DNA from: Saprospiraceae bacterium
GTDB lineage: Bacteria > Bacteroidota > Bacteroidia > Chitinophagales > Saprospiraceae
Assembly (NCBI GenBank): GCA_028282725.1
Contig: JANQHF010000061.1
Location: 1 to 64,000, forward strand
Length of the DNA: 64,000 nucleotides
Direction of reading: 5' to 3'
The translations under genes and the position numbers were made by a program. Below the pieces are notes generated by a model. That model made no database searches. It saw only the letters and a list, made by a program, of their open reading frames with translations, and was not told the DNA's origin. This document shows, one piece after another, positions 30,177 through 39,226 of this stretch (its first letter is position 1; each line of letters opens with the position of its first letter).

Positions 30177-31613
30177 TTAATATTGTATACACACATTCTT
30201 GGCTTCGGTAAAAAACCGAAGAGCTTCCAATCCTCCTTCCCGACCTACGCCGGAACTCTTTACCCCTCCAAATGGAGTTCTGAGATCCCTGTGTAACCAG
30301 GTATTGATCCAGATAATACCGCATTGAAGACGTCTTGCCATCCGGTTTGCCCGACTGATATTCTCGGTCCATAGCGTACAGGAGAGACCGTATTCCGTGT
30401 TATTGGCAAATTGCAGGGCTTCTTCTTCATGATCAAAGGGTGTGATCGTGACAACCGGCCCGAATATTTCTTCCTGATTGGTGCGACAATGAATCGGCAA
30501 CCCTTCAATGATCGTTGGTTGGATATAAAATCCGTTCTCATAATCTTTGAGACGTACAGCTTGGCCGCCCGTGAGAATGGTCCCCCCTTCTTCCCGTGCT
30601 AAATTGATATAGGACAGGATTTTATCATAGTGCGGTTTTGACACGATGGCACCGATTTGTGTAGAATCATCTGAAGGGTGACCTACTTTTAAATTCCTGG
30701 TTCGTTCGACAAAGTCCTTCTTGAATTTTTCATAAAGAGGAACTTCGACAAATATCCGTGAACCGCAGAGACAAATCTGGCCCTGGTTTGCAAAGGATGA
30801 ACGTATTGTGGTATCGAGCATCTTCTCATAATTGCAATCTGCAAAAATGATATTCGGATTCTTGCCTCCCATTTCCAGAGATATCTTTTTGAACATGGGG
30901 GAAGCCACCCGTGCAATCGACTTACCTACCCTCGTGCTTCCGGTAAAAGATATTGCTTTCACCTCCTGATGTTTCGTAATTTCAGCCCCTATTTGTTCTC
31001 CTTTTCCGTGGATGATATTTAACACTCCTCTTGGCAATCCCGCTTCAATACAAATCTGTGATAACAAAAAGGCACTCATGGGAGTGACCTCAGAGGGTTT
31101 GGCAATTACCGTGTTTCCCGTAGCGAGAGCAGGTGCGATTTTCCAGGTAAACAGATACAGGGGTAAATTCCAGGGGGATATGGTCCCCACTACTCCTAAT
31201 GGTTGGCGCAGGGTGTAATTGATGGCATCAGACATTTCGTGTGCTTCGGTGGCAAACTGGGTGATGGCCTGACCGAAAAATCTGAAATTGGCAGAAGCCC
31301 TGGGTATATCTACAGATTTTGCCAGCCATATGGGCTTTCCATTATCCAGTGATTCCGCCTCTGCCAATTGATCCAAATTGGCTTCTATCATTTCGGCAAT
31401 AGTTACCAATATCTTGCTACGTTCGTTGGCAGAAGTCGCCGACCACGAAAGAAAGGCCTTTGAAGCAGCTGAGACAGCTCGATCGAGGTCATCTAAATCG
31501 GAATCGGGTACCTGGGCGTAAATTTCCCCATTGGCAGGATTGACCACATCCAGGGTTTTTCCATTCAGTGGAGCGATCAGTGAACCGTCAATATAGTTTA
31601 GGATGGAATTCAT
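30177..31613 (-). CDS. aldehyde dehydrogenase, probable 2-aminomuconate 6-semialdehyde dehydrogenase
   Basis: 478 residues with ALDH motifs: SFTGSTRVGK (NAD-binding turn), LEMGGKNPNI (general base Glu) and NQGQICLCGSR (catalytic Cys). The C-terminal PFGGVKSSGVGREGG is typical. The sequence resembles the hydroxymuconic/aminomuconic semialdehyde dehydrogenase group. Its place at the end of a kynurenine-degradation operon supports oxidation of 2-aminomuconate semialdehyde made by the ACMSD encoded upstream. Confidence 0.88.
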   Translation of the reverse strand: MNSILNYIDGSLIAPLNGKTLDVVNPANGEIYAQVPDSDLDDLDRAVSAASKAFLSWSATSANERSKILVTIAEMIEANLDQLAEAESLDNGKPIWLAKSVDIPRASANFRFFGQAITQFATEAHEMSDAINYTLRQPLGVVGTISPWNLPLYLFTWKIAPALATGNTVIAKPSEVTPMSAFLLSQICIEAGLPRGVLNIIHGKGEQIGAEITKHQEVKAISFTGSTRVGKSIARVASPMFKKISLEMGGKNPNIIFADCNYEKMLDTTIRSSFANQGQICLCGSRIFVEVPLYEKFKKDFVERTRNLKVGHPSDDSTQIGAIVSKPHYDKILSYINLAREEGGTILTGGQAVRLKDYENGFYIQPTIIEGLPIHCRTNQEEIFGPVVTITPFDHEEEALQFANNTEYGLSCTLWTENISRANRMARRLQCGIIWINTWLHRDLRTPFGGVKSSGVGREGGLEALRFFTEAKNVCIQY

Positions 31614-31650
31614 GTACTATTGATTGAATGGAGTTAAATGAACATTGGTG

Positions 31651-32073
31651 TCAGTTTGATTCTATAGCTTTGTAAGCAATTGCTTTGATCTCAATCAAAA
31701 GATTCGGATGCGGAAGTTGATGAACAGCCACTGTTGTTCTGGCAGGTCCTTCCTGGTCAAAGAATTCACCATATACTTTGTTGTATCCTTTAAAATCATC
31801 CATGGAAACCAGGAAGGTCGTAATGTCAATTACATCGGAAAGGTCGGCATCCATGGATTTCAGTAAACTTTGAATATTCAAAATTACAGCCCTGGTTTGT
31901 GTTTGAATATCGAGCACCCAGGATCCATCCTCCTTCAGATCGGCTCCGACATGGCTGTCGTCTTTTCTCCTGCTGCTCGTTCCGGAAACAAAAATGAAAT
32001 CACCTGCGCGTTTGATGTGTGGATAATTTCCCAGGGGTTTGGCATTTTCGGATAAGGTTTTACTGCTCTTCAT
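31651..32073 (-). CDS. RidA/YjgF family protein, probable 2-aminomuconate deaminase
   Basis: About 140 residues from ATG 32073 (MKSSKTL); an upstream in-frame ATG at 32118 would lengthen the overlap with the cyclase gene. RidA-fold motifs: GDFIFVSGTSSR, AVILNIQSLLKSMDADLSD, PARTTVAVHQLPHPNLLIEIKAIA. Bacterial 2-aminomuconate deaminases (AmnD type) are RidA relatives, and the operon context supports that step. It overlaps the upstream gene by 14 bp. Confidence 0.85.
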   Translation of the reverse strand: MKSSKTLSENAKPLGNYPHIKRAGDFIFVSGTSSRRKDDSHVGADLKEDGSWVLDIQTQTRAVILNIQSLLKSMDADLSDVIDITTFLVSMDDFKGYNKVYGEFFDQEGPARTTVAVHQLPHPNLLIEIKAIAYKAIESN

Positions 32074-32821
32074 ATAATTGATAAATTGTAGGTCTGCTGG
32101 GCACTGCATCCAATTCAATGGGAGGCACCTGGAGATTTAAAAAATAGAGACCGTCAGGGATATCATCCGGAATATAGATAAGCTCTGTAATTGTACTGTG
32201 AATTCTACTTTCCGAACTTGCCTGATTACCCTCTACGTTCCAGAAAATTCTATGTGTCATGAGCACACCTTCATCCACCTCTTTATCAACAGAAGGCAAA
32301 TCGATCAATAGGTGAGTGACTTTTTGTTGCACGATGAACTCCATGGCTTCCTTTTGTAAGTAGGGGGGATTGGTGCCTGAATAGTCTTTATTCAGTTTTT
32401 CTAATTTGTTGGGCAGCGTGCGAATGATCAGGCATTCCACATCAATTTCAGGGCAAGATGATTTTAAATTTTCCAATGTGATCAGTTGATCGCCATCTTC
32501 ATTCGTATTCAATGGCACGCTGACCAATTGTGCAATGAAATGGTGCTGATCGTGTATTTTGTTAATTGATTCATGGTCCCTCGTGATATGCCCCAGGCAT
32601 TCCGTATGAGTTCCATTGCCGTGAGGATTCATTTTAAAATTATAAAAATTGACAGGAGCACCTTCCTGTACTGATCCTACAAAACTATCGTAACGAAACG
32701 GTTGAGCATTGAAATCTTCTGCAAAAAAACATCTGACTTGACCTATTGGAATAGACAAATCGGCGGGCTTGCTTAAATCACACCAATAGCTCCTTTCCCG
32801 ATATTCTAATTTGATAATCAT
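32060..32821 (-). CDS. cyclase-family metal hydrolase, probable kynurenine formamidase
   Basis: 253 residues. The metal site HGNGTHTECLGH corresponds to the HxGTHxD motif of the cyclase/KynB family, with Glu in place of the usual Asp. It is longer than typical KynB (about 210). In this operon it would hydrolyse N-formylkynurenine to kynurenine after TDO. It overlaps the kynurenine monooxygenase stop by 4 bp. Confidence 0.85.
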   Translation of the reverse strand: MIIKLEYRERSYWCDLSKPADLSIPIGQVRCFFAEDFNAQPFRYDSFVGSVQEGAPVNFYNFKMNPHGNGTHTECLGHITRDHESINKIHDQHHFIAQLVSVPLNTNEDGDQLITLENLKSSCPEIDVECLIIRTLPNKLEKLNKDYSGTNPPYLQKEAMEFIVQQKVTHLLIDLPSVDKEVDEGVLMTHRIFWNVEGNQASSESRIHSTITELIYIPDDIPDGLYFLNLQVPPIELDAVPSRPTIYQLYEEQ

Positions 32822-34170
32822 TCGGCTGTCAACCTTCTGTGATATTCGTTTAATGGAATTTGGTCAAAATCCTCTCTTTTGCAAAGTTCTAACAATATTT
32901 GATCCTGAGCCCTTCCTTTCTTCATAGCAATCGAATATGGTAATTCCGGTTGAAACGTCACCAGGGAATATTTGGAATAATAATCCGGGTACTGCTTTTC
33001 TAATTGCATTTCAATTTTTCTTTTCCTGATAAATGGGATATCATCGACATAGTCTCTCATTTCGTAGTAATTATCGATAGCCAAATCAGCGATGGCATTG
33101 GTATTTTGATAACGTACATCCTGAAATTTTTTAAATATATCTTTCCAATCTGAATCGTGTTCATTCAGTATTTCATCAAATACACGGACATCTTCCAATG
33201 ATGCATTCATTCCCTGACCGTAAAATGGAACGATGGCGTGAGCGGCATCTCCCATGATCAGTGCTTTTCCAAACGCTTGCCACGGATAACATTTAATAGT
33301 GCCCAGGGTGCCAACCGGATTTTCAAAATATTCTTCCAAATAATGAGGAATGAATGGCAGTAGAGTAGGGTAGAACTTTTCAAAAAACGATACTACCTCA
33401 TCTTTGGATTGCAGGTTGTTAAATCCCCATACTGTGTCATATGGGTGAAACATTGTAAGTGTAAAACTGCCATCCAAATTTGGCAGGGCTATGATCATAA
33501 AATCACCCCTGGGATAAATATGGAGGACCTCTTTTTCAAGTTTCCAATTACCGGCTTTATCGGGTGTCATACTTAACTCTTTATAACCGTGTCTTAAAAA
33601 ATCCTGTGAGTAATTAAACAACAATTCAGTCGAATATCTCATTATGCCTGAACGCACTACCGATCCGGCACCATCTGTCCCGATTATAATCGCACCACTG
33701 TCTTTTTGAAATTCATCTTTACCATTTCTAAATTGAATCGATGCATTCGGTAAATCCACATCAACTACACCACAATTGAAGTGCATTTCAATATTATTGA
33801 ACTTTTCCGCTTCGTTTAGTAACGTAATGTTTAATCCTGATCTTGAAACTGAATTGATATAATTAGAGGAGCGACCACTGTAGGGTGAGAGAAAAGGTTT
33901 TTCACCAAGGGGATGAACCATTCTTCCTCTTATGGGAATGCATTGTTCCAGCACAGTATTTTTAAGACCGGCCAATTCAAGTGCCAACAGACCGCGATCC
34001 GAAAGTGCGAGGTTAATAGATCGTCCTGCGTCTTCAAATCCCTTGCGCATGTCGGAACGCTTTTCGTACAGAGCAACGTGAAATCCCCTTTGAGCCATCC
34101 TGATTGCCAATAGCGTGCCGCAAAGACCGGCACCCACAATGATTATCTTTTTATCGCTATTTCTGTTCAT
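32818..34170 (-). CDS. kmo: kynurenine 3-monooxygenase
   Basis: About 450 residues from ATG 34170 (MNRNSDKK), which reduces overlap with kynU to 14 bp; an ATG at 34188 is also in frame. FAD motifs: IVGAGLCGTLLA (GxGxxG), and GDAAHAIVPFYGQGMN (GD motif binding the ribityl). The C-terminal part contains the conserved RYQNTNAIADLA segment of KMO. Converts kynurenine to 3-hydroxykynurenine with NADPH and O2. Confidence 0.94.
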   Translation of the reverse strand: MNRNSDKKIIIVGAGLCGTLLAIRMAQRGFHVALYEKRSDMRKGFEDAGRSINLALSDRGLLALELAGLKNTVLEQCIPIRGRMVHPLGEKPFLSPYSGRSSNYINSVSRSGLNITLLNEAEKFNNIEMHFNCGVVDVDLPNASIQFRNGKDEFQKDSGAIIIGTDGAGSVVRSGIMRYSTELLFNYSQDFLRHGYKELSMTPDKAGNWKLEKEVLHIYPRGDFMIIALPNLDGSFTLTMFHPYDTVWGFNNLQSKDEVVSFFEKFYPTLLPFIPHYLEEYFENPVGTLGTIKCYPWQAFGKALIMGDAAHAIVPFYGQGMNASLEDVRVFDEILNEHDSDWKDIFKKFQDVRYQNTNAIADLAIDNYYEMRDYVDDIPFIRKRKIEMQLEKQYPDYYSKYSLVTFQPELPYSIAMKKGRAQDQILLELCKREDFDQIPLNEYHRRLTAE

Positions 34171-35449
34171 GTCTGTCACCAAGAGCATTTTTTAAGATTT
34201 CATAAAATTGAAATACGTCCTGATATGAATTATACATGGGTGTCGGGGCCACCCTGATTACGTCAGGCTCTCTCCAATCTGCAATCACTCCTTGTTTTGT
34301 CAATTGATCATAGAGAGTCTTGTCCGCATTTTTGACCTGGATGGACAATTGAGCTCCCCGTTCATCGGCATCAGCAGGAGTGATGATATGAATGACATTC
34401 TTACCCAGTGAATTAACGAGAAATTCCAAATAGGCGGTGAGCTGAATTGACTTGGCCCGCAAGCGCTCCATTCCTGCTTCTTCAAATAATTTCAACGCGG
34501 ACGAGACGGCAGCCATTGATAAAATGGGAGGATTGCTCAGCTGCCATGCTTCTGCAGTTGGTATAGCTTCGAAGTCATCCCTCATTTTAAACCGGGTCAC
34601 TTTGTTGTGACCCCACCATCCTTCAAACCGAGGGATGCCATTCTGGTTCAAATGTCGCTCATGAATGAAGATGCCACCCATACCGCCCGGTCCGGAGTTC
34701 AGGTATTTATAGTTACACCACACGGCGAAATCACATCCTGAATCATGCAGGTTCAATGGAAGATTTCCGGCTCCATGTGCGCAGTCAAACCCAACCATAC
34801 AACCTCGTGCATGTCCCCATTCGGAGATTTGCTTCATATCAAAGAATTGACCGGTGTAATAGTTGGTATTTCCCAAAAGAATGAGAGCAATAGAAGAACC
34901 ATGCTGTTCTATAAAGGCGCCAATATCTTCCTTTCGAAGACAAACTTCTCCTGGTCTCGGCATTAATCCCAATAAACATTCATTGGGATCGTATCCATGA
35001 AATCTGATTTGAGATTGTACGGCATATCTGTCGGATGGGAAGGCATCGGATTCGATTACAATTTTGTTTCGATCCTTTGTCGGCCTGTAAAAGGAGACGA
35101 GCATCAAGTGCAAATTGGCCGTCAGGGTGTTCATGACTACTACCTCGTTTGAATGAGCGCCTACTACATAGGCCATGGCATTGGTGAGCAACTCATGATA
35201 GGGCATCCAGGGGTTTTTAGCATGAAAATGACCTTCTACCGCTAAATTTTGCCAATCCTGTAATTCCTGTAGGACATGTTCAGCAGTTGATTTGGGTTGC
35301 AGTCCGAGCGAGTTGCCGCAAAAATAGATATACGGTTCACCGTTAGACTGAATCGGAAAGTGATACTGATGCCGGAATGCCCTTAATTCATCAGCTTCAT
35401 CCATGGATATGGCACTCTCAAGATTAGCTTGGAACGGGCTTGTCGTCAT
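34157..35449 (-). CDS. kynU: kynureninase
   Basis: 430 residues, PLP-dependent aminotransferase fold. YFCGNSLGLQPKS near the N-terminus, VGFDCAHGAGN, and WCNYKYLNSGPGG with the PLP-binding Lys are diagnostic. Cleaves 3-hydroxykynurenine to 3-hydroxyanthranilate and alanine. It overlaps the ACMSD-like gene by 26 bp. Confidence 0.95.
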   Translation of the reverse strand: MTTSPFQANLESAISMDEADELRAFRHQYHFPIQSNGEPYIYFCGNSLGLQPKSTAEHVLQELQDWQNLAVEGHFHAKNPWMPYHELLTNAMAYVVGAHSNEVVVMNTLTANLHLMLVSFYRPTKDRNKIVIESDAFPSDRYAVQSQIRFHGYDPNECLLGLMPRPGEVCLRKEDIGAFIEQHGSSIALILLGNTNYYTGQFFDMKQISEWGHARGCMVGFDCAHGAGNLPLNLHDSGCDFAVWCNYKYLNSGPGGMGGIFIHERHLNQNGIPRFEGWWGHNKVTRFKMRDDFEAIPTAEAWQLSNPPILSMAAVSSALKLFEEAGMERLRAKSIQLTAYLEFLVNSLGKNVIHIITPADADERGAQLSIQVKNADKTLYDQLTKQGVIADWREPDVIRVAPTPMYNSYQDVFQFYEILKNALGDRHEQK

Positions 35450-36533
35450 TTATTTTTTCTTTTTTAAGAACTCTGTCCATGAATTTTTCATCATCGTCTC
35501 CACAAAGCCATCTGATCACATTCGTTGACCATATATCCGCATATTGTTTTTCATTGATCACTTCTTCGTCCAAAGCCAGATCGAGTAGTTTGCCGGGATA
35601 GGATGACTGACGTTCGCTTTCCATTTCTCCCAGGGGATACGGATCATCAAGGCCAATGATAATTTGATCTGTGCCCTTTTGACGTTTGATCATCAACTCA
35701 AGCGAGAGTGTATCATGTACAAGTGTGTCGAAATATATATTTGGATGGCTTAGCGCTTTTCTTGGCCGTAATTTGCCCTCAAACAGGTCAGGACGCCCGT
35801 CATATCCCTGAGTTCTTCGACCAATATTCAAATGATTTAATTGACCTCCATGTGCAAAACAAACCCGGATATGTGGATACGCTTCGTACAGTCCGTTCAA
35901 TGTATAAAAATGATAGGCATCAGCACACTGGGCAAGCATCCAGACGAGGTGAAACCGCCAGGCGGTGTTTTCCAGCCGTATGAACTTCTCGCCATCGTAG
36001 GGATGGACTTCGATCGCCAGTTTGTACTGATCGGCCAATTCAAAAATCGGGGAAGTCATCTCATCGAAAATACCTTTCCAGATCCCGTTTTTATCCATGA
36101 AATGAGTAGGTAAGCATAGTAATTGAAGACCCAATTCTTCCACACAACGTTCGATTTCCCGGCATGCGCCTTCCGTGTAACCGGCATGGACAACGAATCC
36201 ACAGGTAAACTTTTCCGGGTATTCTTTTTGTATGCGGGCATTAAAATCGTTTTGAAATCGCAAAGCGAATTTCATGTCTTCGACGGGCAGGTTGTTCCCA
36301 TAAAGCTGGGACAGGTTAAGCACTACCGAATGATCGATCCGGTTTCTTTCCATCCATTCCAGCTTTTCATCCAGGAAGAAACTAGAATCAGTGATGGGAC
36401 GCTTCCAGTCTCCCTGGTGCATAAAACGCCTGTCCTTATCGATCCAGAATATTTTTCTTTCCCTCATTTTGGGAGGAATTTGTTCCGGGTAAGGCAACAG
36501 GTGGGAATGTCCGTTGATTCGAAGGTGCTTCAT
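35424..36533 (-). CDS. amidohydrolase, probable 2-amino-3-carboxymuconate 6-semialdehyde decarboxylase
   Basis: 369 residues, amidohydrolase fold. Metal-ligand candidates are the N-terminal INGHSHLLP (HxH), the His in AIEVHPYDG, the His in CFAHGG and the Asp in IGLDDPYPLGE. Sequence and context fit ACMSD, which decarboxylates the ring-opened product of HAO. The His in FAHGGQ is the usual catalytic position. Neighbours are haaO (12 bp) and kynU (overlap). Confidence 0.9.
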   Translation of the reverse strand: MKHLRINGHSHLLPYPEQIPPKMRERKIFWIDKDRRFMHQGDWKRPITDSSFFLDEKLEWMERNRIDHSVVLNLSQLYGNNLPVEDMKFALRFQNDFNARIQKEYPEKFTCGFVVHAGYTEGACREIERCVEELGLQLLCLPTHFMDKNGIWKGIFDEMTSPIFELADQYKLAIEVHPYDGEKFIRLENTAWRFHLVWMLAQCADAYHFYTLNGLYEAYPHIRVCFAHGGQLNHLNIGRRTQGYDGRPDLFEGKLRPRKALSHPNIYFDTLVHDTLSLELMIKRQKGTDQIIIGLDDPYPLGEMESERQSSYPGKLLDLALDEEVINEKQYADIWSTNVIRWLCGDDDEKFMDRVLKKEKINDDKPVPS

Positions 36534-36545
36534 GGAAAGATCTAA

Positions 36546-37061
36546 TTAGCCCGGGGGCTGCATTTCCGTACCGCATGCATCGCAGGTTCTCAATTCCTGG
36601 CTTGAATAATACTTATCAAATATTACCGGCATATCGGTTTCAATATTTTGTAGCTGAAACGGCTCCTGATGCAATTTGGCATTGCAATTCTCACAAAACC
36701 ATGCAAGCCCATCTTCCATTCCCTCGGGTCTTTTTTGTTCAATGACGAGGCCTACGGTATTCGGTCCTCTTTGCGGAGAGTGTGGAATATCTGGCGGGAG
36801 GTAGAACACTTCACCTTCCCGGATGTGAATGTCGCGTGGTTCTCCCTCTTCGATAATTTTTAATACGATGTCTCCTTCGACCTGGTAAAAGAATTCAGGG
36901 GTTTGGTTCAGATGATAATCCTTTCGGGAATTTGGACCACCTACGACCATTACGATGTAATCATCGTTGTAAATGGCCTTGTTTCCTACAGGTGGTTTTA
37001 GAAGGTGTCTATTGTCATCGATCCATTGTTTGAAGTTAATGGGAGGAGGTAGTCTAGACAT
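36546..37061 (-). CDS. 3-hydroxyanthranilate 3,4-dioxygenase
   Basis: 171 residues. The cupin core DYHLNQTPEFFYQVEGD carries iron-ligand His and Glu, with a later His in PPDIPHSPQRG. The C-terminus has two CxxC pairs (CENC, CDAC) forming the rubredoxin-like metal site found in bacterial enzymes. Opens 3-hydroxyanthranilate to 2-amino-3-carboxymuconate semialdehyde. Confidence 0.95.
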   Translation of the reverse strand: MSRLPPPINFKQWIDDNRHLLKPPVGNKAIYNDDYIVMVVGGPNSRKDYHLNQTPEFFYQVEGDIVLKIIEEGEPRDIHIREGEVFYLPPDIPHSPQRGPNTVGLVIEQKRPEGMEDGLAWFCENCNAKLHQEPFQLQNIETDMPVIFDKYYSSQELRTCDACGTEMQPPG

Positions 37062-37097
37062 GGTTTGACTTTTTTGATTTTTGAATATTTGGAATGT

Positions 37098-38201
37098 TCA
37101 TTGATGCGTAAAATAGAAACTTAATTTTTTCTTCAATTCAACAGGTAATGCAGGCAATTCCGATCTGGGAATCAACAGCGTGGAAATGGTGTGCAGATCG
37201 AGAAAAATCTTGTGACGACGAGCGGTTTCTGCCAGGTATTCATATCCGGACGAACCCCCGGTGCCTACCTTATTGCCCAGCATTCTCAGCACCATTTGAG
37301 CGTGCCGGTACCTCCATGTCGTCAATAACTCGTCGATGTCCATAAGATTGGTCAGCAGTTGAAACGGTAATTGAAGGATGGGTTCATCCCGGTACAGATT
37401 GATAAACAGCGCAGCCAGGGTGGCATCGTAGCTCAATCTTTTCTTTCCCTCTGCCATCAATTGATCGTGGTTTTTGCGACTGAGAATGGCCTTGAAATAG
37501 GTATCCGTGCTGCCCACCATCTCGATCCTTTTCTCTTTTTCCCTTTCCGTCAGATAGTCTGCGTGGGTGATTGCTTCCGTCTCCTTGTTCAGCATTTTTT
37601 GCACCGCATCCCGGTATTTCACGACAAAGTCAAAACCATCCAGTCTTAGGAAGGGAGTGCGTTCCAGCCATTTATTGATCCAGTCAAACAAGGAGCCATT
37701 GGTCTGGATATCTTCAAGCTTTTGTTGTTTTTTCTCTGAGAATACAGAACTATACTTGATGTTGTGATAGGTCATTCTTTGATCTTCGGGCAGGCCCAAC
37801 AGACTTTCGACCGCCCTGAACTGAAAACTCTGAAAACCAGAAGCCGGGAACAAGAACTGTCTGAAATCCAAAAAATCCAGGGGAGTCATTGTTTCCATTA
37901 CGCCGATCTGATCGATCAACAATTGCATGACTACCTCTACTCTTTGCAATCTTGCGATGGCATCACCCAATCGCCGTTCGTCTACCTGGGCTTTTTTGAA
38001 CATGACGATGACCGATTCCAGTTCATGGATGATCTGTTTGAACCAAAGTTCATAGACCTGGTGCGTGATGATGAAGAGCATTTCCTCATGTGCGGGCTTC
38101 TGTAATTTGACGCTTCTCAGGTGCTGACAGTCGAGCAGCTTGTCCAGGTCCAGGTATTTCTGATAGTGGATGGTTGCATATTTTTCGTCTTTATACTCCA
38201 T
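37098..38201 (-). CDS. kynA: tryptophan 2,3-dioxygenase
   Basis: 367 residues. The signature region EEMLFIITHQVYELWFKQI contains the distal-pocket His and aromatic residues; WRYRHAQMVLRMLG and KVGTGGSSGYEYL complete the heme and substrate sites. Converts L-tryptophan to N-formylkynurenine. It is the first gene of the eight-gene operon; the 67-bp gap upstream must hold the promoter. Confidence 0.95.
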   Translation of the reverse strand: MEYKDEKYATIHYQKYLDLDKLLDCQHLRSVKLQKPAHEEMLFIITHQVYELWFKQIIHELESVIVMFKKAQVDERRLGDAIARLQRVEVVMQLLIDQIGVMETMTPLDFLDFRQFLFPASGFQSFQFRAVESLLGLPEDQRMTYHNIKYSSVFSEKKQQKLEDIQTNGSLFDWINKWLERTPFLRLDGFDFVVKYRDAVQKMLNKETEAITHADYLTEREKEKRIEMVGSTDTYFKAILSRKNHDQLMAEGKKRLSYDATLAALFINLYRDEPILQLPFQLLTNLMDIDELLTTWRYRHAQMVLRMLGNKVGTGGSSGYEYLAETARRHKIFLDLHTISTLLIPRSELPALPVELKKKLSFYFTHQ

Positions 38202-38268
38202 GACCTATATTCGATTTGGGTAATCTGTTAAAGATCAATCTTTTTTTGCAGATGCGTACTGACGAAAA

Positions 38269-38778
38269 TCAGTCTTGTTGCTGATCGATCGGATAATGAT
38301 CAGCATCTCCATAAAGCACCTTCCACTGACCCTCTCTTTTTTGCCAGAGAAAGGTGGTTGGACCCCGGGCCTGGGTTACATTTCCTTCTTTAAAGACGAG
38401 TGAATCCCTGAAGATAAATGAAGATAAAGCTGCGGTTTCGGATATGGGGATAATATCCAGATCGGACCACTCGGTGTGAAAGAGGGTAAGACTGTTCATG
38501 AACCGGGAAATGCCACTTTCTACATCTTCATAAGTCATTCGTTGTCCATCGCCGAGCATGGAGTATTCCGGCCACAGGAGGTCGATGACACCTTGTGCAT
38601 TGCGCGCAGTGTCTGCTGTGTAAAAGGACCAGACGGCTGATTCTACTTCTTCAGTTACTTTGTTTTGGTCAAATGCATCAAGATCATCATTCTCCTTAGA
38701 TTGGCAGGAACTACATATTGCGGCAATAAGTGCAAAGTATTTGCAAACACGAAAGGTTGATGTTGTGAGATGCTCCAC
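38269..38778 (-). CDS. lipoprotein with SnoaL/NTF2-like fold
   Basis: 169 residues: a signal peptide with a lipobox-like CSSCQSK, then an NTF2-like domain (VESAVWSFYTADTARNAQGVIDLLWPEYSML, FLWQKREGQWKVLYGDADHYP). Such domains are common in Bacteroidota lipoproteins with no assigned function. It precedes the kynurenine operon by 67 bp on the same strand and may be cotranscribed or separate. Confidence 0.75.
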   Translation of the reverse strand: MEHLTTSTFRVCKYFALIAAICSSCQSKENDDLDAFDQNKVTEEVESAVWSFYTADTARNAQGVIDLLWPEYSMLGDGQRMTYEDVESGISRFMNSLTLFHTEWSDLDIIPISETAALSSFIFRDSLVFKEGNVTQARGPTTFLWQKREGQWKVLYGDADHYPIDQQQD

Positions 38779-38935
38779 TGTATAAAGATAGGGGAGAAAC
38801 AGAAATGGGATTCATCTTTTCTTTCTATACGGTTTACTGATTAGATACAATGTTATAGTTTTGCTCTCCCGTTTAAAGTGAGAAATTGACGGGTGTGGAC
38901 ACACTCACACTCAAACTCAAACACTCACTTCGACC

Positions 38936-39009
38936 GGGCCCATAGCTCAGCTGGTTAGAGCACCTGACTCATAATCAGGGGGTCTGGGGTTCAAGTCCCT
39001 GTGGGCCCA
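38936..39009 (+). tRNA. tRNA, anticodon CAT (elongator Met or Ile2)
   Basis: 74 nt fold as a cloverleaf: acceptor stem GGGCCCA (38936-38942) pairs with TGGGCCC (39002-39008). The D arm is GCTC/GAGC, the anticodon stem CCTGA/TCAGG frames the loop CTCATAA with CAT at 38970-38972, and the T arm has TTCAAGT. CCA is not encoded. Met against lysidine-modified Ile2 cannot be settled by eye. It marks the left limit of the accessory region. Confidence 0.93.
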
Positions 39010-39020
39010 CCCTCATTATC

Positions 39021-39055
39021 AAGCAGTTATGACGAGAAGTTGTAACTGCTTTTTT
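39021..39055 (+). terminator. rho-independent terminator after tRNA
   Basis: AAGCAGTTA (39021-39029) pairs with TAACTGCTT (39043-39051), followed by a T run to 39055. A 9-bp stem with T tail directly downstream of the tRNA. Confidence 0.8.
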
Positions 39056-39057
39056 GT

Positions 39058-39079
39058 TAGGTAAAACATAGGTAAAACA
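39058..39079. repeat. perfect tandem 11-bp direct repeat next to tRNA
   Basis: TAGGTAAAACA occurs twice back to back (39058-39068 and 39069-39079), 49 bp beyond the tRNA. Tandem short repeats beside a tRNA end are typical of integrase arm sites, but no tyrosine integrase gene is present. The rest of 39080-39226 shows nothing recognisable. Confidence 0.6.
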
Positions 39080-39226
39080 ATTTGTGTTTATTGAGACATG
39101 GTTATTTAGAAGGTCAATTATAGTATTGTGGAGAGGGTGTTCCTTTTTATCAAATAGACAAGTTGAAAGGAACAAGTTTTACGTGTATTTTTATTCGAGC
39201 AACATGCTTCGTTTTCAAGAAAATGA

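Noticed and set aside
38975..39175. Minus-strand 66-aa frame overlapping the tRNA
   Set aside because: It is antisense to the tRNA and its terminator; reading through a structural RNA gene gives chance peptides.
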